DNA of 64,000 nt from Comamonas testosteroni TK102 (GCF_000739375.1 NZ_CP006704.1:5146001-5210000), one strand, 5' to 3'; positions 45,210 through 54,682 are shown, numbered from the stretch's first letter. Made by a program: numbers and translations. The notes: generated by a model from the letters alone, not told the origin.

Positions 45210-46280
45210 ATGGCAACTGCGAAGAAGACGGCCGCCAAGGCCACAACCGAGAAAAAGACACCTGCCAAAAAGGCGGCCGCGCCCAAGGCTGAAGCTGTGA
45301 AGAAAACAGCTGCAACCAAGACTGCTGCTCCCAAGGCTGCTGCTCCTGCAAAGGCTGCACCGAAGAAGGCTGCAACTGCTGCCAAGGCGGCTGCCCCCAA
45401 GAAGGCTGCAACAACCGCCAAGGCCGCTGCTCCAGCGAAGGCTGCCCCCAAGAAGGCTGCAACGACTGCCAAGGCTGCTGCTCCAGCGAAGGCTGCCCCC
45501 AAGAAGGCTGCAACAACTGCCAAGGCCGCTGCTCCAGCGAAGGCTGCCCCCAAGAAGGCTGCAACTGCTGCCAAGGCCGCTGCACCAGCGAAGGCTGCCC
45601 CCAAGAAGGCTGCAACTGCTGCCAAGGCCGCTGCACCAGCGAAGGCTGCCCCCAAGAAGGCTGCAACTGCTGCCAAGGCCGCTGCACCAGCGAAGGCTGC
45701 CCCCAAGAAGGCTGCAACTGCTGCCAAGGCCGCTGCTCCAGCGAAGGCTGCCCCCAAGAAGGCTGCAACTGCTGCCAAGGCTGCTGCACCAAAGAAGGCT
45801 GCAACAACTGCCAAGGCCGCTGCTCCAGCGAAGGCTGCCCCCAAGAAGGCTGCAACTGCTGCCAAGGCCGCTGCTCCAGCGAAGGCTGCCCCCAAGAAGG
45901 CTGCAACTGCTGCCAAGGCCGCTGCTCCGGCGAAGGCTGCCTCCAAGAAGGCTGCAACTGCTGCCAAGGCCGCTGCTCCTGCCAAGGCTGCCGCCCCCAA
46001 GAAGGCTGCAACTGCCAAGGCTGCTGCTCCCGCCAAGGCTGCCGCTCCCAAGAAGGCTGTAGCTGCCAAGGCAGCCGCCCCCAAGAAGGCTGCAACTGCT
46101 TCCAAGGCCGCTGCACCAGCGAAGGCTGCCTCCAAGAAGGCTGCAAATGGTGCCAAGGCTGCTCCCAAGAAGGCTGCCACACCTGCACCTGCCGCCGTGA
46201 CCGAAACCACCGCACCCGTGGCGCAGACCCGCCTGGCACCTCAAGCCGCCTGGCCCTTCCCCACAGGCAACAAGCCCTGA
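45210..46280 (+). CDS. histone H1-like, alanine/lysine-rich DNA-binding protein
   Basis: A 356-aa protein made almost only of Ala, Lys, Pro and Thr, like the C-terminal tail of eukaryotic H1 and bacterial proteins such as Bordetella BpH1. It should bind DNA non-specifically and help compact the nucleoid. Most of it is a tandem repeat of the 17-residue unit KKAATAAKAAAPAKAAP (51 bp in DNA), with about a dozen full or partial copies that vary at A/T and P/S positions. The N terminus is a less regular Lys/Ala segment, and the last 30 residues (ending QAAWPFPTGNKP) are distinct. AAGGAG is six bases from the second ATG (45210), preferred over 45207. Repeat number could vary between strains without a frameshift. 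Confidence 0.9.
   Translation: MATAKKTAAKATTEKKTPAKKAAAPKAEAVKKTAATKTAAPKAAAPAKAAPKKAATAAKAAAPKKAATTAKAAAPAKAAPKKAATTAKAAAPAKAAPKKAATTAKAAAPAKAAPKKAATAAKAAAPAKAAPKKAATAAKAAAPAKAAPKKAATAAKAAAPAKAAPKKAATAAKAAAPAKAAPKKAATAAKAAAPKKAATTAKAAAPAKAAPKKAATAAKAAAPAKAAPKKAATAAKAAAPAKAASKKAATAAKAAAPAKAAAPKKAATAKAAAPAKAAAPKKAVAAKAAAPKKAATASKAAAPAKAASKKAANGAKAAPKKAATPAPAAVTETTAPVAQTRLAPQAAWPFPTGNKP
45366..46140 (+). repeat. 51-bp tandem repeat array inside the H1-like gene
   Basis: Repeated units of the form AAGAAGGCTGCAACTGCTGCC followed by AAGGCCGCTGCACCAGCGAAGG and GCTGCCCCC. Several consecutive central units are nearly identical at DNA level, which points to recent copying by slippage or unequal recombination. 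Shorter variants of 24-33 bp occur toward both ends. Confidence 0.85.
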
Positions 46281-46304
46281 TCGGTTCGCTGACCTGCACG
46301 CCAT

Positions 46305-46343
46305 AAAAAAGCCCGAGCTCTCTTGCGAGAGCCGGGCTTTTTT
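46305..46343. terminator. bidirectional terminator between the H1-like gene and the PfkB kinase gene
   Basis: AAAAAAGCCCGAGCTCTC and GAGAGCCGGGCTTTTTT pair with one bulged A around a short loop. It lies between convergent genes and has A and T runs on both sides. Confidence 0.88.
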
Positions 46344-46384
46344 ACATGCGCCGCGATCAGTACCCTCAGGGCACTGACATCGCA

Positions 46385-47284
46385 TCAGGGCTGGAAGTCC
46401 AGCTGATAGTTCTGCGGGCCGCGTTGCGCAATCTTCAGCGCCCCCAAGCGGTTGCCCAGTTCGGCGCAGCGCAGCAGATCCCAGCCACGCTCCAGACCAA
46501 ACAGGAAAGCACCGCGCCAGGCATCGCCACAACCCGTGGGGTCGACCACAGCGGCGGGCTTCACCGGCGCCACCAGGGTCTTCTCACCCTGCTGCCAGAC
46601 TTCGCAGCCTTCGGCACCCAGGGTCACAACCAGACCGCGCACCTTGCGCGAGATCTCGTCAAAGCTCAGGCCCGTGCGCTCGCTGAGCATCTTGCCTTCA
46701 TAGTCGTTCACTGCCACCCAGTCGGCCTGCTCGATAAAGGCCTTGAGTTCATCGCCGTTGAACATGGGCAGGCCCTGACCCGGATCGAACACGAAAGGAA
46801 TGCCTGCAGCCTTGAACTGGGCGGCGTGGTCGATCATGGCCTGGCGGCCATCGGGAGCAATGATGCCGACCTTGACCTCGGCGGCCATATCGGCCGTGAT
46901 CCGGTTCTCGTGCGCCTGCATCATGGCTCCGGGATGGAAGGCCGTGATCTGGTTGTTGTCACGATCGGTCATGATCATGCACTGCGCCGTGTGGGTGCTC
47001 TGCAGCTGGCCCACATGGCGGGTTTCGATGCCCAGGTCCCTGAAGCGCTGCACATAGTCCACGCCGTCGCTACCCACCATGGCCATGGGGTGAGCATCAC
47101 CACCGAGCAGCCTCAGGCTATAGGCAATATTGCCGGCGCAACCGCCAAAATCGCGGCGCAGCGTGGGCACCAGAAACGACACATTGAGGATGTGCAGCTG
47201 GTCGGGAAGAATCTGGTCGGCAAAACGACCTTCAAAGGTCATGATGTTGTCGAATGCCAGCGACCCGCAGATCAAAGCGGCCAT
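46385..47284 (-). CDS. PfkB-family carbohydrate or nucleoside kinase
   Basis: A ribokinase-fold enzyme of 299 aa. The ATP and catalytic signature is VVDPTGCGDAWRGAF, with Asp as base, and GGCAGNIAYSLRLLGG is the N-terminal substrate loop. The start at 47284 (MAALICGSLAFDN) gives the standard first strand; a longer frame to 47341 has no support. The wording is closest to what is often annotated as adenosine kinase in betaproteobacteria, but the substrate cannot be read from the sequence. It follows the DUF3426 gene after about 110 bp on the same strand. Confidence 0.88.
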   Translation of the reverse strand: MAALICGSLAFDNIMTFEGRFADQILPDQLHILNVSFLVPTLRRDFGGCAGNIAYSLRLLGGDAHPMAMVGSDGVDYVQRFRDLGIETRHVGQLQSTHTAQCMIMTDRDNNQITAFHPGAMMQAHENRITADMAAEVKVGIIAPDGRQAMIDHAAQFKAAGIPFVFDPGQGLPMFNGDELKAFIEQADWVAVNDYEGKMLSERTGLSFDEISRKVRGLVVTLGAEGCEVWQQGEKTLVAPVKPAAVVDPTGCGDAWRGAFLFGLERGWDLLRCAELGNRLGALKIAQRGPQNYQLDFQP

Positions 47285-47395
47285 GGTGCGTTCTCTTTCA
47301 GAAATGAATGAAGGGGGGCTTGCGCCAACAAGGATGTACAACGGGCATTTCTATTGACGAGACACCCTGCCTGATCCGAATTGGCACAAGCCGTA

Positions 47396-48667
47396 TTAGG
47401 GGTAAAAAACCAGCGCCCGGTAACCCGCCACGGCAGCGCCAAGATCCTGCACTTGCACAGGCAAGTTGACGCTCCACTCCTGGCGGGCTTGCAGCTGCTC
47501 CGGGGCACCAAGAGGCTTCAGGTCGATGACTCGGCGCAGCAAAGGTCTGTCCTGTGCATCGGTCAGGGTCAGCTCGGCCATGGGCATGGCCACCGGCACA
47601 TCGGAGCGATTCTCCAGGGTCAGGCTCCACTGGTACTGACGGGCATCGGCAAGCTGCTTGAAGCCCGAGCCACTGATCACCACATCGGCAATCGCGCGGC
47701 GGGCCTGCAGCTCGCAGCCTGCCAGACTGCAGGCCTTGGCCAGCACGGGAGCCAGTGCCGGATACTGCGCTGCCAGCACATCGCGCTGCTGCCAGGCATG
47801 CTGTCCGACGACACCGGCAGCAGCCAGCAGCGAACCCAGCACCAGCGCCACGCGCATTCCTGCCGAGTGCCAGAAGGCCTGCCGACGGGCCTGGCGCACA
47901 AAGCCAGGCTCATTGCCAGCGATGGCACCAACCTCATCCTGATCCGCATCCGTGACGCCCTGCGCCCGGTCCCTGGCGGGTTGTATAGCGCCGATATCGG
48001 CGTGCGGCGGCGCCTCGCTCCGGGCTTTATCCTCGAGGCCATGCTCGGCCTCGGGCATCAGGACTTCGCTTGGCGGCACCAGCAGCTCCGGCTCCGGCTC
48101 CGGCTCGGAGGGAGCGGGAATATCACTGGTTTCCAGCCTGTCTTGCGGCTCCCTCACCTCGGGATGAGGCTCATGCAGGGCAGCCTCTGCATCCTCTTCA
48201 GTCAGAGGACGCGCCTGATCGACAAACGAGGGCTGCCCATCCGCCATCCCGGGCATGGACCCGCAAGGCTCTGGTTCGGAAACCGCATCGGCAGACTCCG
48301 CTGCCGGCGCGGCTTCTGCGGTCTGAGCAGCAGTCGCTGCCGCGTCTACCGAATCCGAAGCCGAATCCTGCAGAGCCTCGGCCTTCTGCACATCGAAGCC
48401 GGGAACATCCGCGACATCCTGCTGCGGCCAAGCCGGCATCTGCTGTTCGCCGGCTTCCGTCTGCCGCACTTCCTGCTCGGCCGGCTTCTGCGGCGCATCA
48501 GCAGCTTCCGGCTGCAGCAGCTCGTCGGGCACGGACTGCAAATCCTGCGAGGCATCAAAGACGCTTTGGCACATCCCGCAGCGCACCCAGCCCTGCGAGA
48601 TACGCAGCTGGTCGGCAACCACTTTGAAGCGGGTTCCACAGGAAGGGCAACGGGTGACTTGGCTCAT
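47396..48667 (-). CDS. zinc-ribbon, single-pass membrane protein with DUF3426 domain
   Basis: A 423-aa protein. The N terminus is an MJ0042-type zinc ribbon (TRCPSCGTRFKV, then VRCGMCQSVFD), followed by an acidic Pro/Glu/Ala-rich disordered stretch of about 220 residues. A single membrane helix near 285 (ALVLGSLLAAAGVVGQ) and a C-terminal DUF3426 beta domain (LAGCELQARRAIADVVISGS, then WSLTLENRSDVPVAM) complete it. The function is unknown. It is normally found beside prmA and acc genes in Burkholderiales, as here. The start at 48667 fits the ribbon; a longer frame adds eleven residues. Confidence 0.87.
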   Translation of the reverse strand: MSQVTRCPSCGTRFKVVADQLRISQGWVRCGMCQSVFDASQDLQSVPDELLQPEAADAPQKPAEQEVRQTEAGEQQMPAWPQQDVADVPGFDVQKAEALQDSASDSVDAAATAAQTAEAAPAAESADAVSEPEPCGSMPGMADGQPSFVDQARPLTEEDAEAALHEPHPEVREPQDRLETSDIPAPSEPEPEPELLVPPSEVLMPEAEHGLEDKARSEAPPHADIGAIQPARDRAQGVTDADQDEVGAIAGNEPGFVRQARRQAFWHSAGMRVALVLGSLLAAAGVVGQHAWQQRDVLAAQYPALAPVLAKACSLAGCELQARRAIADVVISGSGFKQLADARQYQWSLTLENRSDVPVAMPMAELTLTDAQDRPLLRRVIDLKPLGAPEQLQARQEWSVNLPVQVQDLGAAVAGYRALVFYP

Positions 48668-48728
48668 CAAGATGTCATTGTAGGCAGCAACCACCCGCAC
48701 ACCTGCTGGCGGCGGGTCTGTCTCGCGA

Positions 48729-49619
48729 TCAGGCCGCGCGCCGGGCGGTCATGAGAATCCAGCCGTCCTCGCTATCGGCCACCTCGAGCTTGAGATAAGG
48801 CGCATAAGCCTCTTTCAGCTCGTCGGCCTGGCGCTCCAGAATGCCGGCCAGCACCAGATGGCCACCGGCCTGCACACGGCCGCACAGCAGCGGCGCCAGC
48901 ACCTTGAGCGGCGTGGCCAGAATATTGGCCAGCACGGTCTGGTACTCGCCGTCGGCCGCATCGGGCAGACCGGCCTTGACCTCCACATGGTTGGCGCTGC
49001 TGTTGTAGTTGGTCGACTCCACGGCAGCGGGATCGATGTCCACCGCATCCACATCGGTCGCGCCGAACTTGGCGGCACCAATGGCCAGGATGCCCGAGCC
49101 GCAGCCGTAGTCCAGCGTGCGTCCCAGCGTCGCCTGGGGCTGGCGCGCAATCCAGCGCAGGCACATGCGGGTGGTGGGATGGGTGCCGGTACCGAAAGCC
49201 AGACCGGGGTCCAGACGGATGCTGACCTTGGCCTGCTCGGGCAGCTCATGCCAGGTGGGCACGATCCAGAACTCGGGCGTGATGTCCACGGGCTCGAACT
49301 GCGACTGCGTCAGGCGCACCCAGTCCTGCTCGGGCACGGGCTTGACGGCCAGAATCTTGCAGCCTTCGAAAAAGTCCTGCGGCAGCAGCAGATCACGCGC
49401 CTCGGTAGCCGCAGCTTCGCTGGGATAGAGGGCGATCACGCGGCTGCGGTTCCAGCCCTCCTTGGGCGCGGGCATGCCGGGCTCGCCGAACAGCGCCTGC
49501 TCGGCCTCGGTCTGCGCATCGGCATCTTCGACGGACACGCTCAATGCATCGAGTGCATCCAGCGCTTCGCTAATGGTTTCGACCCGATCTTCGGGGCACA
49601 GCAGGCTCAGCTCGAACAT
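48729..49619 (-). CDS. prmA: ribosomal protein L11 methyltransferase
   Basis: SAM-dependent enzyme that trimethylates ribosomal protein L11. The 296-aa product has an N-terminal substrate-recognition domain starting MFELSLLCPEDRVE and a Rossmann methyltransferase domain with GTGTHPTTRMCLRWI, the SAM loop TLDYGCGSGILAIGAAKFGA and the VLANILATPL motif. The start at 49619 has AAGGA at good spacing; an ATG two codons earlier is too close to it. It follows accC but is separated by a strong terminator, so it is likely its own unit. Confidence 0.96.
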   Translation of the reverse strand: MFELSLLCPEDRVETISEALDALDALSVSVEDADAQTEAEQALFGEPGMPAPKEGWNRSRVIALYPSEAAATEARDLLLPQDFFEGCKILAVKPVPEQDWVRLTQSQFEPVDITPEFWIVPTWHELPEQAKVSIRLDPGLAFGTGTHPTTRMCLRWIARQPQATLGRTLDYGCGSGILAIGAAKFGATDVDAVDIDPAAVESTNYNSSANHVEVKAGLPDAADGEYQTVLANILATPLKVLAPLLCGRVQAGGHLVLAGILERQADELKEAYAPYLKLEVADSEDGWILMTARRAA

Positions 49620-49690
49620 GGCCATCCTTTCTAGCAACCGCGTCATTCATGTCAGGCCGGGGCCGAAGACGAGAACGCAAGTTGTACTTT

Positions 49691-49734
49691 CCTGAAAAAC
49701 GAAAATGCTGGCCTCCGTTGCCAGAGGCCAGCAT
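49691..49734 (-). terminator. terminator of the accB-accC unit
   Basis: On the minus strand ATGCTGGCCTC, loop, GAGGCCAGCAT, then TTTTCGTTTTT. The eleven-base perfect stem starts about 30 bases after the accC stop. Confidence 0.92.
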
Positions 49735-49763
49735 GGGAACTCAGAGCTGCAAGGCTCCTGATC

Positions 49764-51122
49764 TCATCGCTTGTTGGGCGTGCGATGCGTCAGCCACTCT
49801 TCCAGGTAGTGGATGTTGGTGCCGCCTTCCATGAACTTGGAGTCGACCATCAAATCCTGGTGCAGCGGGATATTGGTGTTGATGCCTTCCACCACGGTCT
49901 CCAGCAAGGCGGTACGCATGCGGGCCATGGCCTGCTCGCGGGTGTCGCCATAGGTAATGATCTTGCCGATCATGGAGTCGTAGTTGGGCGGCACGAAGTA
50001 GTTGTTGTACACATGGGTGTCCACACGCACGCCAGGGCCGCCGGGAGCATGCCACATGGAGATGCGACCGGGCGAGGGGATGAACTTGTACGGATCTTCC
50101 GCGTTCACGCGGCACTCGATGGCGTGGCCCTTGAACTCGATCTGGCGCTGCGTGAAAGGCATCTTCTCGCCGGCCGCGATCATGATCTGGGTGCGCACGA
50201 TGTCGATGCCCGTGATCAGCTCGGTGATGGGATGCTCCACCTGCACGCGGGTGTTCATCTCGATGAAGTAGAACTCGCCGTTCTCGTACAGGAACTCGAA
50301 GGTACCCGCACCGCGATAGCCGATCTTCTTGCAGGCCGCGGCGCAGCGCTCGCCGATCTTCTCGATCAGACGGCGGGGAATGCCGGGAGCCGGAGCTTCC
50401 TCGATCACCTTCTGGTGGCGACGCTGCATGGAGCAGTCGCGCTCGCCCAGATACACGGCGTTCTTGTGCGTATCGGCCAGCACCTGGATTTCCACGTGAC
50501 GTGGGTTCTGCAGGTACTTTTCCATGTAGACGGCAGGATTGCCGAAAGCAGCGCCGGCCTCGGCCTTGGTCATCTGCACGGCATTGATCAGTGCAGCTTC
50601 GGTGTGCACCACACGCATGCCGCGACCGCCGCCGCCGCCCGAGGCCTTGATGATCACGGGATAACCGATGGTCTTGGCAATGCGCTTGATGAGTGCGGGA
50701 TCGTCGGGCAGTTCGCCGTCCGAGCCGGGCACGCAAGGCACGCCGGCCTTGATCATGGCTTGCTTGGCCGACACCTTGTCACCCATGGTGCGGATGTTCT
50801 CGGGCGTCGGGCCGATAAAGGTGAAACCGCTCTTTTCCACGCGCTCGGCAAAGTCGGCGTTCTCGGACAGGAAGCCGTAGCCGGGGTGGATGGCTTCCGC
50901 ATCGGTCACCTCGGCAGCCGAAATGATGGCCGGCATGTTGAGATAGGACAGCGGGGAAGGAGCCGGACCGATACACACGGCCTCATCGGCCAGCTTGACG
51001 TACTTGGCATCACGGTCGGCTTCGGAATACACCATCACCGCCTTGATACCCAGCTCACGGCAAGCGCGCTGGATGCGCAGGGCGATCTCGCCCCGGTTGG
51101 CAACCAAAATTTTCTTAAACAT
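49764..51122 (-). CDS. accC: acetyl-CoA carboxylase, biotin carboxylase subunit
   Basis: ATP-dependent carboxylation of biotin on AccB, the first half-reaction of fatty-acid synthesis. The 452-aa product has [17 protein letters not shown] at the N terminus, the ATP-grasp Gly-rich loop [15 protein letters not shown], the catalytic [14 protein letters not shown], and [13 protein letters not shown] in the C domain. The start at 51122 is the family start; a longer frame to 51158 adds unrelated residues. accB lies upstream with 124 bp between them. Confidence 0.97.
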   Translation of the reverse strand: MFKKILVANRGEIALRIQRACRELGIKAVMVYSEADRDAKYVKLADEAVCIGPAPSPLSYLNMPAIISAAEVTDAEAIHPGYGFLSENADFAERVEKSGFTFIGPTPENIRTMGDKVSAKQAMIKAGVPCVPGSDGELPDDPALIKRIAKTIGYPVIIKASGGGGGRGMRVVHTEAALINAVQMTKAEAGAAFGNPAVYMEKYLQNPRHVEIQVLADTHKNAVYLGERDCSMQRRHQKVIEEAPAPGIPRRLIEKIGERCAAACKKIGYRGAGTFEFLYENGEFYFIEMNTRVQVEHPITELITGIDIVRTQIMIAAGEKMPFTQRQIEFKGHAIECRVNAEDPYKFIPSPGRISMWHAPGGPGVRVDTHVYNNYFVPPNYDSMIGKIITYGDTREQAMARMRTALLETVVEGINTNIPLHQDLMVDSKFMEGGTNIHYLEEWLTHRTPNKR

Positions 51123-51246
51123 GAAGTTCCTCGCAGCTTGGTGCCTGTGCCGCAGCACAGACCACTGCCAATGACTCAGTCGCGCAGCCAGTGGCTAGCG
51201 CACCTCGGCGCTGCAATGCGAACTGCATGCAACGCCTCATGATCTA

Positions 51247-51696
51247 TCACTCGATCACGAACAGAGGCTGGCCGTATTCCACAGCCTGGCCGTTTTCACC
51301 CAGAACGCGAACGATGGTGCCGGTCTTGTCGGCTTCGATTTCGTTGAGGATCTTCATGGCTTCAACGATGCAGATCGTGTCGCCTTCCTTGACCTGGCTG
51401 CCCACATCCACAAAGGCCTTGGCGCCAGGGCTGGAGGCACGGTAGAAAGTACCGACCATGGGCGACTTGACCACGTGACCTTCTGCAACGGCCGGGGCGG
51501 CCACCGGCGTGGCGGCTGCGGCAGCCACGGGGGCGGCCATCATGGGAGCAGCTTGCACGGGGGCAGCGACGTATTGGTGGACCACACCTTCGCTCTTGAC
51601 GATACGGACCTTGCCCTCTGCTTCGGTGATCTCCAGTTCCGACACATTCGATTCGGACACCAGATCAATAAGGGTCTTGAGTTTTCGCAAATCCAT
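51247..51696 (-). CDS. accB: acetyl-CoA carboxylase, biotin carboxyl carrier protein
   Basis: Carries the biotin that shuttles CO2 between AccC and the transferase. The 149-aa product has an N-terminal helical domain ([17 protein letters not shown]), an Ala/Pro linker (about 45-72) and the biotinyl domain with [13 protein letters not shown], where Lys115 is biotinylated. The promoter must lie in the AT-richer 147 bp upstream. Unlike in many relatives there is no aroQ gene in front. Confidence 0.97.
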   Translation of the reverse strand: MDLRKLKTLIDLVSESNVSELEITEAEGKVRIVKSEGVVHQYVAAPVQAAPMMAAPVAAAAATPVAAPAVAEGHVVKSPMVGTFYRASSPGAKAFVDVGSQVKEGDTICIVEAMKILNEIEADKTGTIVRVLGENGQAVEYGQPLFVIE

Positions 51697-51843
51697 GGGA
51701 GCTCCAGCGACGTAATTCTAAACAGGGCGCGAATTTACCTCAAATTCGGCCTTCTGCGTGCATTGGCAGATATTTTTCACTAACGTCGCCATGGAATTTA
51801 GTTACCTACACTTTTCTGACGACAAGAGCAATGTTCGTTCGCT

Positions 51844-52395
51844 CTATTTGCTCCAATCTGTCAGATCTTCGCGGGAAAGCTCGCCTATTTTACGTTGTCG
51901 CACTTGCCCCTTGGCGTCAAAAAGAACCGTGAATGGCAGGCCCCCCTGCAAGTTACCGAGGCTACGGGTCAGCCCCAATCCCCCTTGCATGGCAATGGCT
52001 ACCGGAAATTGCACGGGTTGGCGCTGCAAAAAACGCATCACTGCTTCGGATTTGTCGACCGCCAACCCCACGACCTGAATGCCTTTTGCGCCCTGCTGCG
52101 CCGCAAACTCGCTGAGCATGGGCAGCTCCTTGACACAGGGGGGACACCAGGTGGCCCAGAAGTTCACCAGCAGGGGACGGCCCTGTAAACCAGCCATGGC
52201 AAAAGGCTTGCCATCGGGAGTTTCAAACGTCTGACTCCATAGCTGTGCCTCGACGCCAGGGCCCATGGCCTGCGGCTGGCTGCGCCACCAGGCCACACCG
52301 GCACCCCCCCCGGCCGCCACTGCGGCCACCGCGCCGGTCAGCCACAGACGGCGCGAGCCATTGGTCGACTTGTTCTCAGGGGTGTTTTCACTCAT
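51844..52395 (-). CDS. TlpA-like membrane-anchored thioredoxin
   Basis: A 183-aa periplasm-facing thiol-disulfide protein. One membrane helix (LTGAVAAVAAGGGAGVAWW, about 19-37) follows the basic GSRR. The active site is WATWCPPCVKE (Cys84, Cys87), and the TlpA/ResA-type features VVGLAVDKSEAVMRFL and the cis-Pro in GLPFTVLFD follow. It probably reduces a specific partner such as apocytochrome c. The ATG overlaps the end of the upstream gene by eight bases. A run of twin-Arg before the helix might suggest Tat, but the motif is incomplete. Confidence 0.88.
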   Translation of the reverse strand: MSENTPENKSTNGSRRLWLTGAVAAVAAGGGAGVAWWRSQPQAMGPGVEAQLWSQTFETPDGKPFAMAGLQGRPLLVNFWATWCPPCVKELPMLSEFAAQQGAKGIQVVGLAVDKSEAVMRFLQRQPVQFPVAIAMQGGLGLTRSLGNLQGGLPFTVLFDAKGQVRQRKIGELSREDLTDWSK

Positions 52396-52990
52396 CGCGG
52401 CTCTCCTGCAGCAGCTTGCGCAAGGCCTTGGCATCGCCACGCGGGCTGCGGCCATGGCTGTCGGGCTTCATGGCGCCGCGCATATCGTCATGGTCGTAGA
52501 CCAACAGGTGCACGCCCACGGTTTCGTTGATCGGCTTGCACAGTGCGTGAACCGAAAGCGCCTCGACCGGCTTGCCCTGAAAGCCGGTGACCGTGCTCGG
52601 CTCGTACTGCACATGATTATTGATGAGCGCTATTTCGGCCGACTTGGGATCATCGCAGAACAGCTGCAGATAGATGTCCGACAGCCGCGTGGCCGTACCG
52701 CGCCAGACGGCTCCAGCCAGATGCGGGCGAAACTCCTGCAGCCTGTCCATCCAGACCAGGGCCAGCTCGCGCAGCGCCTGAAGCTCCTGCGGCTGCGTGT
52801 CGCCGCAGAACAGCTCTATATATTCGCGCACGGCCTCTTCAAGCTGGTCGTTATCGGGCAACGCCGAGCGGCCGGGCAGACCGAGCTGGCGCACGGCCCG
52901 CTGCTTGGCAGGACCCCATTCCAGGCCTTCCTCCACCACCAGACGAGCCGCTGCCTGAGCGATTTCAGCAGTCACGTTATCCAAACTCAT
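52388..52990 (-). CDS. unknown protein coupled to the TlpA-like gene
   Basis: A 200-aa soluble protein with no signal peptide. It is mostly helical in the first 100 residues. Residues 105-130 (WRGTATRLSDIYLQLFCDDP) look like the G-x-A-R-x-x-SD pattern of minimal nucleotidyltransferases, though the second acidic residue of the usual SDxD is absent. I recall it as a conserved neighbour of mpl and tlpA in Comamonadaceae, sometimes labelled as a mur ligase by proximity, which the sequence does not support. The stop overlaps the TlpA-like start, so they are co-translated. Confidence 0.75.
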   Translation of the reverse strand: MSLDNVTAEIAQAAARLVVEEGLEWGPAKQRAVRQLGLPGRSALPDNDQLEEAVREYIELFCGDTQPQELQALRELALVWMDRLQEFRPHLAGAVWRGTATRLSDIYLQLFCDDPKSAEIALINNHVQYEPSTVTGFQGKPVEALSVHALCKPINETVGVHLLVYDHDDMRGAMKPDSHGRSPRGDAKALRKLLQESRDE

Positions 52991-53091
52991 AGCGCCATTT
53001 CATCACGCCCACCGCAGCAAGCGCAGCAGGTCATTTACGCATTGTGACCCAGATGAATGACCGCACTTTGACCTGGCCCGTAGAGGCCAAT

Positions 53092-53183
53092 GTTTTGATA
53101 GCTGCTGGCACCCTCTTTGTATGGAACTGAAAGTAAAAACACATTTAGATCTATATAGATCATGCGCAACAAGCTATCAATTT
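53092..53183. repeat. dispersed palindromic repeat, family A, copy 4
   Basis: The left arm is TTTTGATAGCTGCTGGC and the right arm GCGCAACAAGCTATCAATTT. The nine bases TTGATAGCT pair exactly. The loop contains GATCTATATAGATC, a perfect 14-base palindrome. It lies between the divergent 200-aa gene and mpl. Confidence 0.65.
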
Positions 53184-53263
53184 GATAAGAAAGGTTACCG
53201 CCAGTACCCAGGCGGGTCATGGCTCGCCGCCAGGTCATGTCGGCAAACGTAGAATCCCCGGCC

Positions 53264-54682
53264 ATGCACATACATATTCTGGGCATTTGCGGCACCTTCA
53301 TGGGAGGCCTGGCCGCCTTGGCACGAGAAGCCGGTCACAAGGTGACGGGCTGCGATTCCGGCGTTTACCCGCCGATGAGCGATCAGCTGCGCCAACTGGG
53401 CATCGAGCTGATCGAGGGCTATGGCGCCGACCAGATCGCGCTCAAGCCCGATATGTATGTGGTCGGCAACGTGGTCAGCCGCAAGCGCCTGGCCGATGGC
53501 TCGCCCAAGTTTGCGCTGATGGAAGCGATTCTGGACACCGGCGCCGCCTATACCAGCGGTCCGCAATGGCTGGCCGAGCATGTGCTGCACGGTCGCCATG
53601 TGCTGGCCGTGGCCGGCACCCACGGCAAGACCACCACCACCTCCATGCTGACCTGGGTGCTGGAGTGCGCGGGTCTGCAGCCCGGTTTTCTGGTCGGCGG
53701 CGTGCCGCTGGACTTCGGCGTCTCCGCCCGCCTCGGCGCTGCCAGACGCCCCGTCACCGGCCCCGGCCCCGTGGGCGATCAGCCCGTGTTCGTGATCGAG
53801 GCCGATGAATACGACACCGCATTCTTCGACAAGCGCAGCAAGTTCGTGCACTACCGCCCTCGTACGGCCGTACTCAACAACCTGGAGTTCGATCACGCCG
53901 ACATCTTCGACGATCTGGCTGCCATCGAGCGCCAGTTCCACCATCTGGTGCGCACCGTGCCATCGACCGGTCGCGTGGTGAGCAATGGTCTGGAAGAAAG
54001 CCTGAGCCGCGTGCTGGCCCAGGGCTGCTGGAGCGAAGTGCGCAGCTTTGGCGCAACTGTCAGCGATTTCAGTGCCGATGGCGATCCCGGCGACTTTGCC
54101 GTGCTGCAGCGTGGCCAAAAAGTGGCGCAGCTGCGCTGGAGCCTGACCGGCGTGCACAACCAGCTCAATGCGCTGGCCGCCATCGCCGCCGCCGACCATC
54201 TGGGCGTCAGCGCCGAACTGGCCTGCGAAGCCCTGTCGCGCTTTCAGAACGTCAAGCGCCGCATGGAGCTGCGCGGCACCGTCAACGGCATCGATGTCTA
54301 TGACGACTTCGCGCACCACCCCACAGCCATCCGCACCACCCTGGACGGCCTGCGCCGCAAGCTGGGTGCACAGGCCCGCATCCTGGCGGTGTTCGAGCCA
54401 CGCAGCAACACCATGAAGCTGGGCACCATGAAAAGCCAGCTGCCCTGGTCGCTGGAAAGCGCCGATCTGGTCTTCTGCCACACGGCGGGCCTGGACTGGG
54501 ATGCCGCCGAAGCGCTGGAATCCATGGGCGTAGGCCCCAGCCAGCGCGCTCAGGTCGCCGGAGATATCGAGACCCTGATAGCGCAGATCACCGCGGTCGC
54601 ACGCCCCGGCGACCATATCGTCTGCATGAGCAACGGCGGCTTTGGCGGCATCCACGCCAAGCTGCTGCAAGCGCTGAAATAA
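53264..54682 (+). CDS. mpl: UDP-N-acetylmuramate:L-alanyl-gamma-D-glutamyl-meso-diaminopimelate ligase
   Basis: Recycles the cell-wall tripeptide onto UDP-MurNAc. The 472-aa product starts MHIHILGICGTFMGGLAALA, has the ATP loop GTHGKTTTTSML (118-129) of Mur ligases, IEADEYDTAFFDKRSKFVHY specific to Mpl, and NLEFDHADIFDDL. The C domain has DDFAHHPTAIRTTL. The start at 53264 fits family length and avoids 15 extra residues of a longer frame. Together with ampD at 39.7 kb it shows an intact muropeptide recycling route. A terminator follows. Confidence 0.96.
   Translation: MHIHILGICGTFMGGLAALAREAGHKVTGCDSGVYPPMSDQLRQLGIELIEGYGADQIALKPDMYVVGNVVSRKRLADGSPKFALMEAILDTGAAYTSGPQWLAEHVLHGRHVLAVAGTHGKTTTTSMLTWVLECAGLQPGFLVGGVPLDFGVSARLGAARRPVTGPGPVGDQPVFVIEADEYDTAFFDKRSKFVHYRPRTAVLNNLEFDHADIFDDLAAIERQFHHLVRTVPSTGRVVSNGLEESLSRVLAQGCWSEVRSFGATVSDFSADGDPGDFAVLQRGQKVAQLRWSLTGVHNQLNALAAIAAADHLGVSAELACEALSRFQNVKRRMELRGTVNGIDVYDDFAHHPTAIRTTLDGLRRKLGAQARILAVFEPRSNTMKLGTMKSQLPWSLESADLVFCHTAGLDWDAAEALESMGVGPSQRAQVAGDIETLIAQITAVARPGDHIVCMSNGGFGGIHAKLLQALK

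Noticed and set aside
45210..46280. CRISPR-like array
   Set aside because: The regular repeats are coding, have no unique spacers and are a multiple of three bases.
45037..46299. Long minus-strand frames with Trp/Gln/Pro or Gly/Ser/Leu repeats
   Set aside because: They mirror the 51-bp tandem repeat of the H1-like gene. A period divisible by three keeps all frames open without coding meaning.
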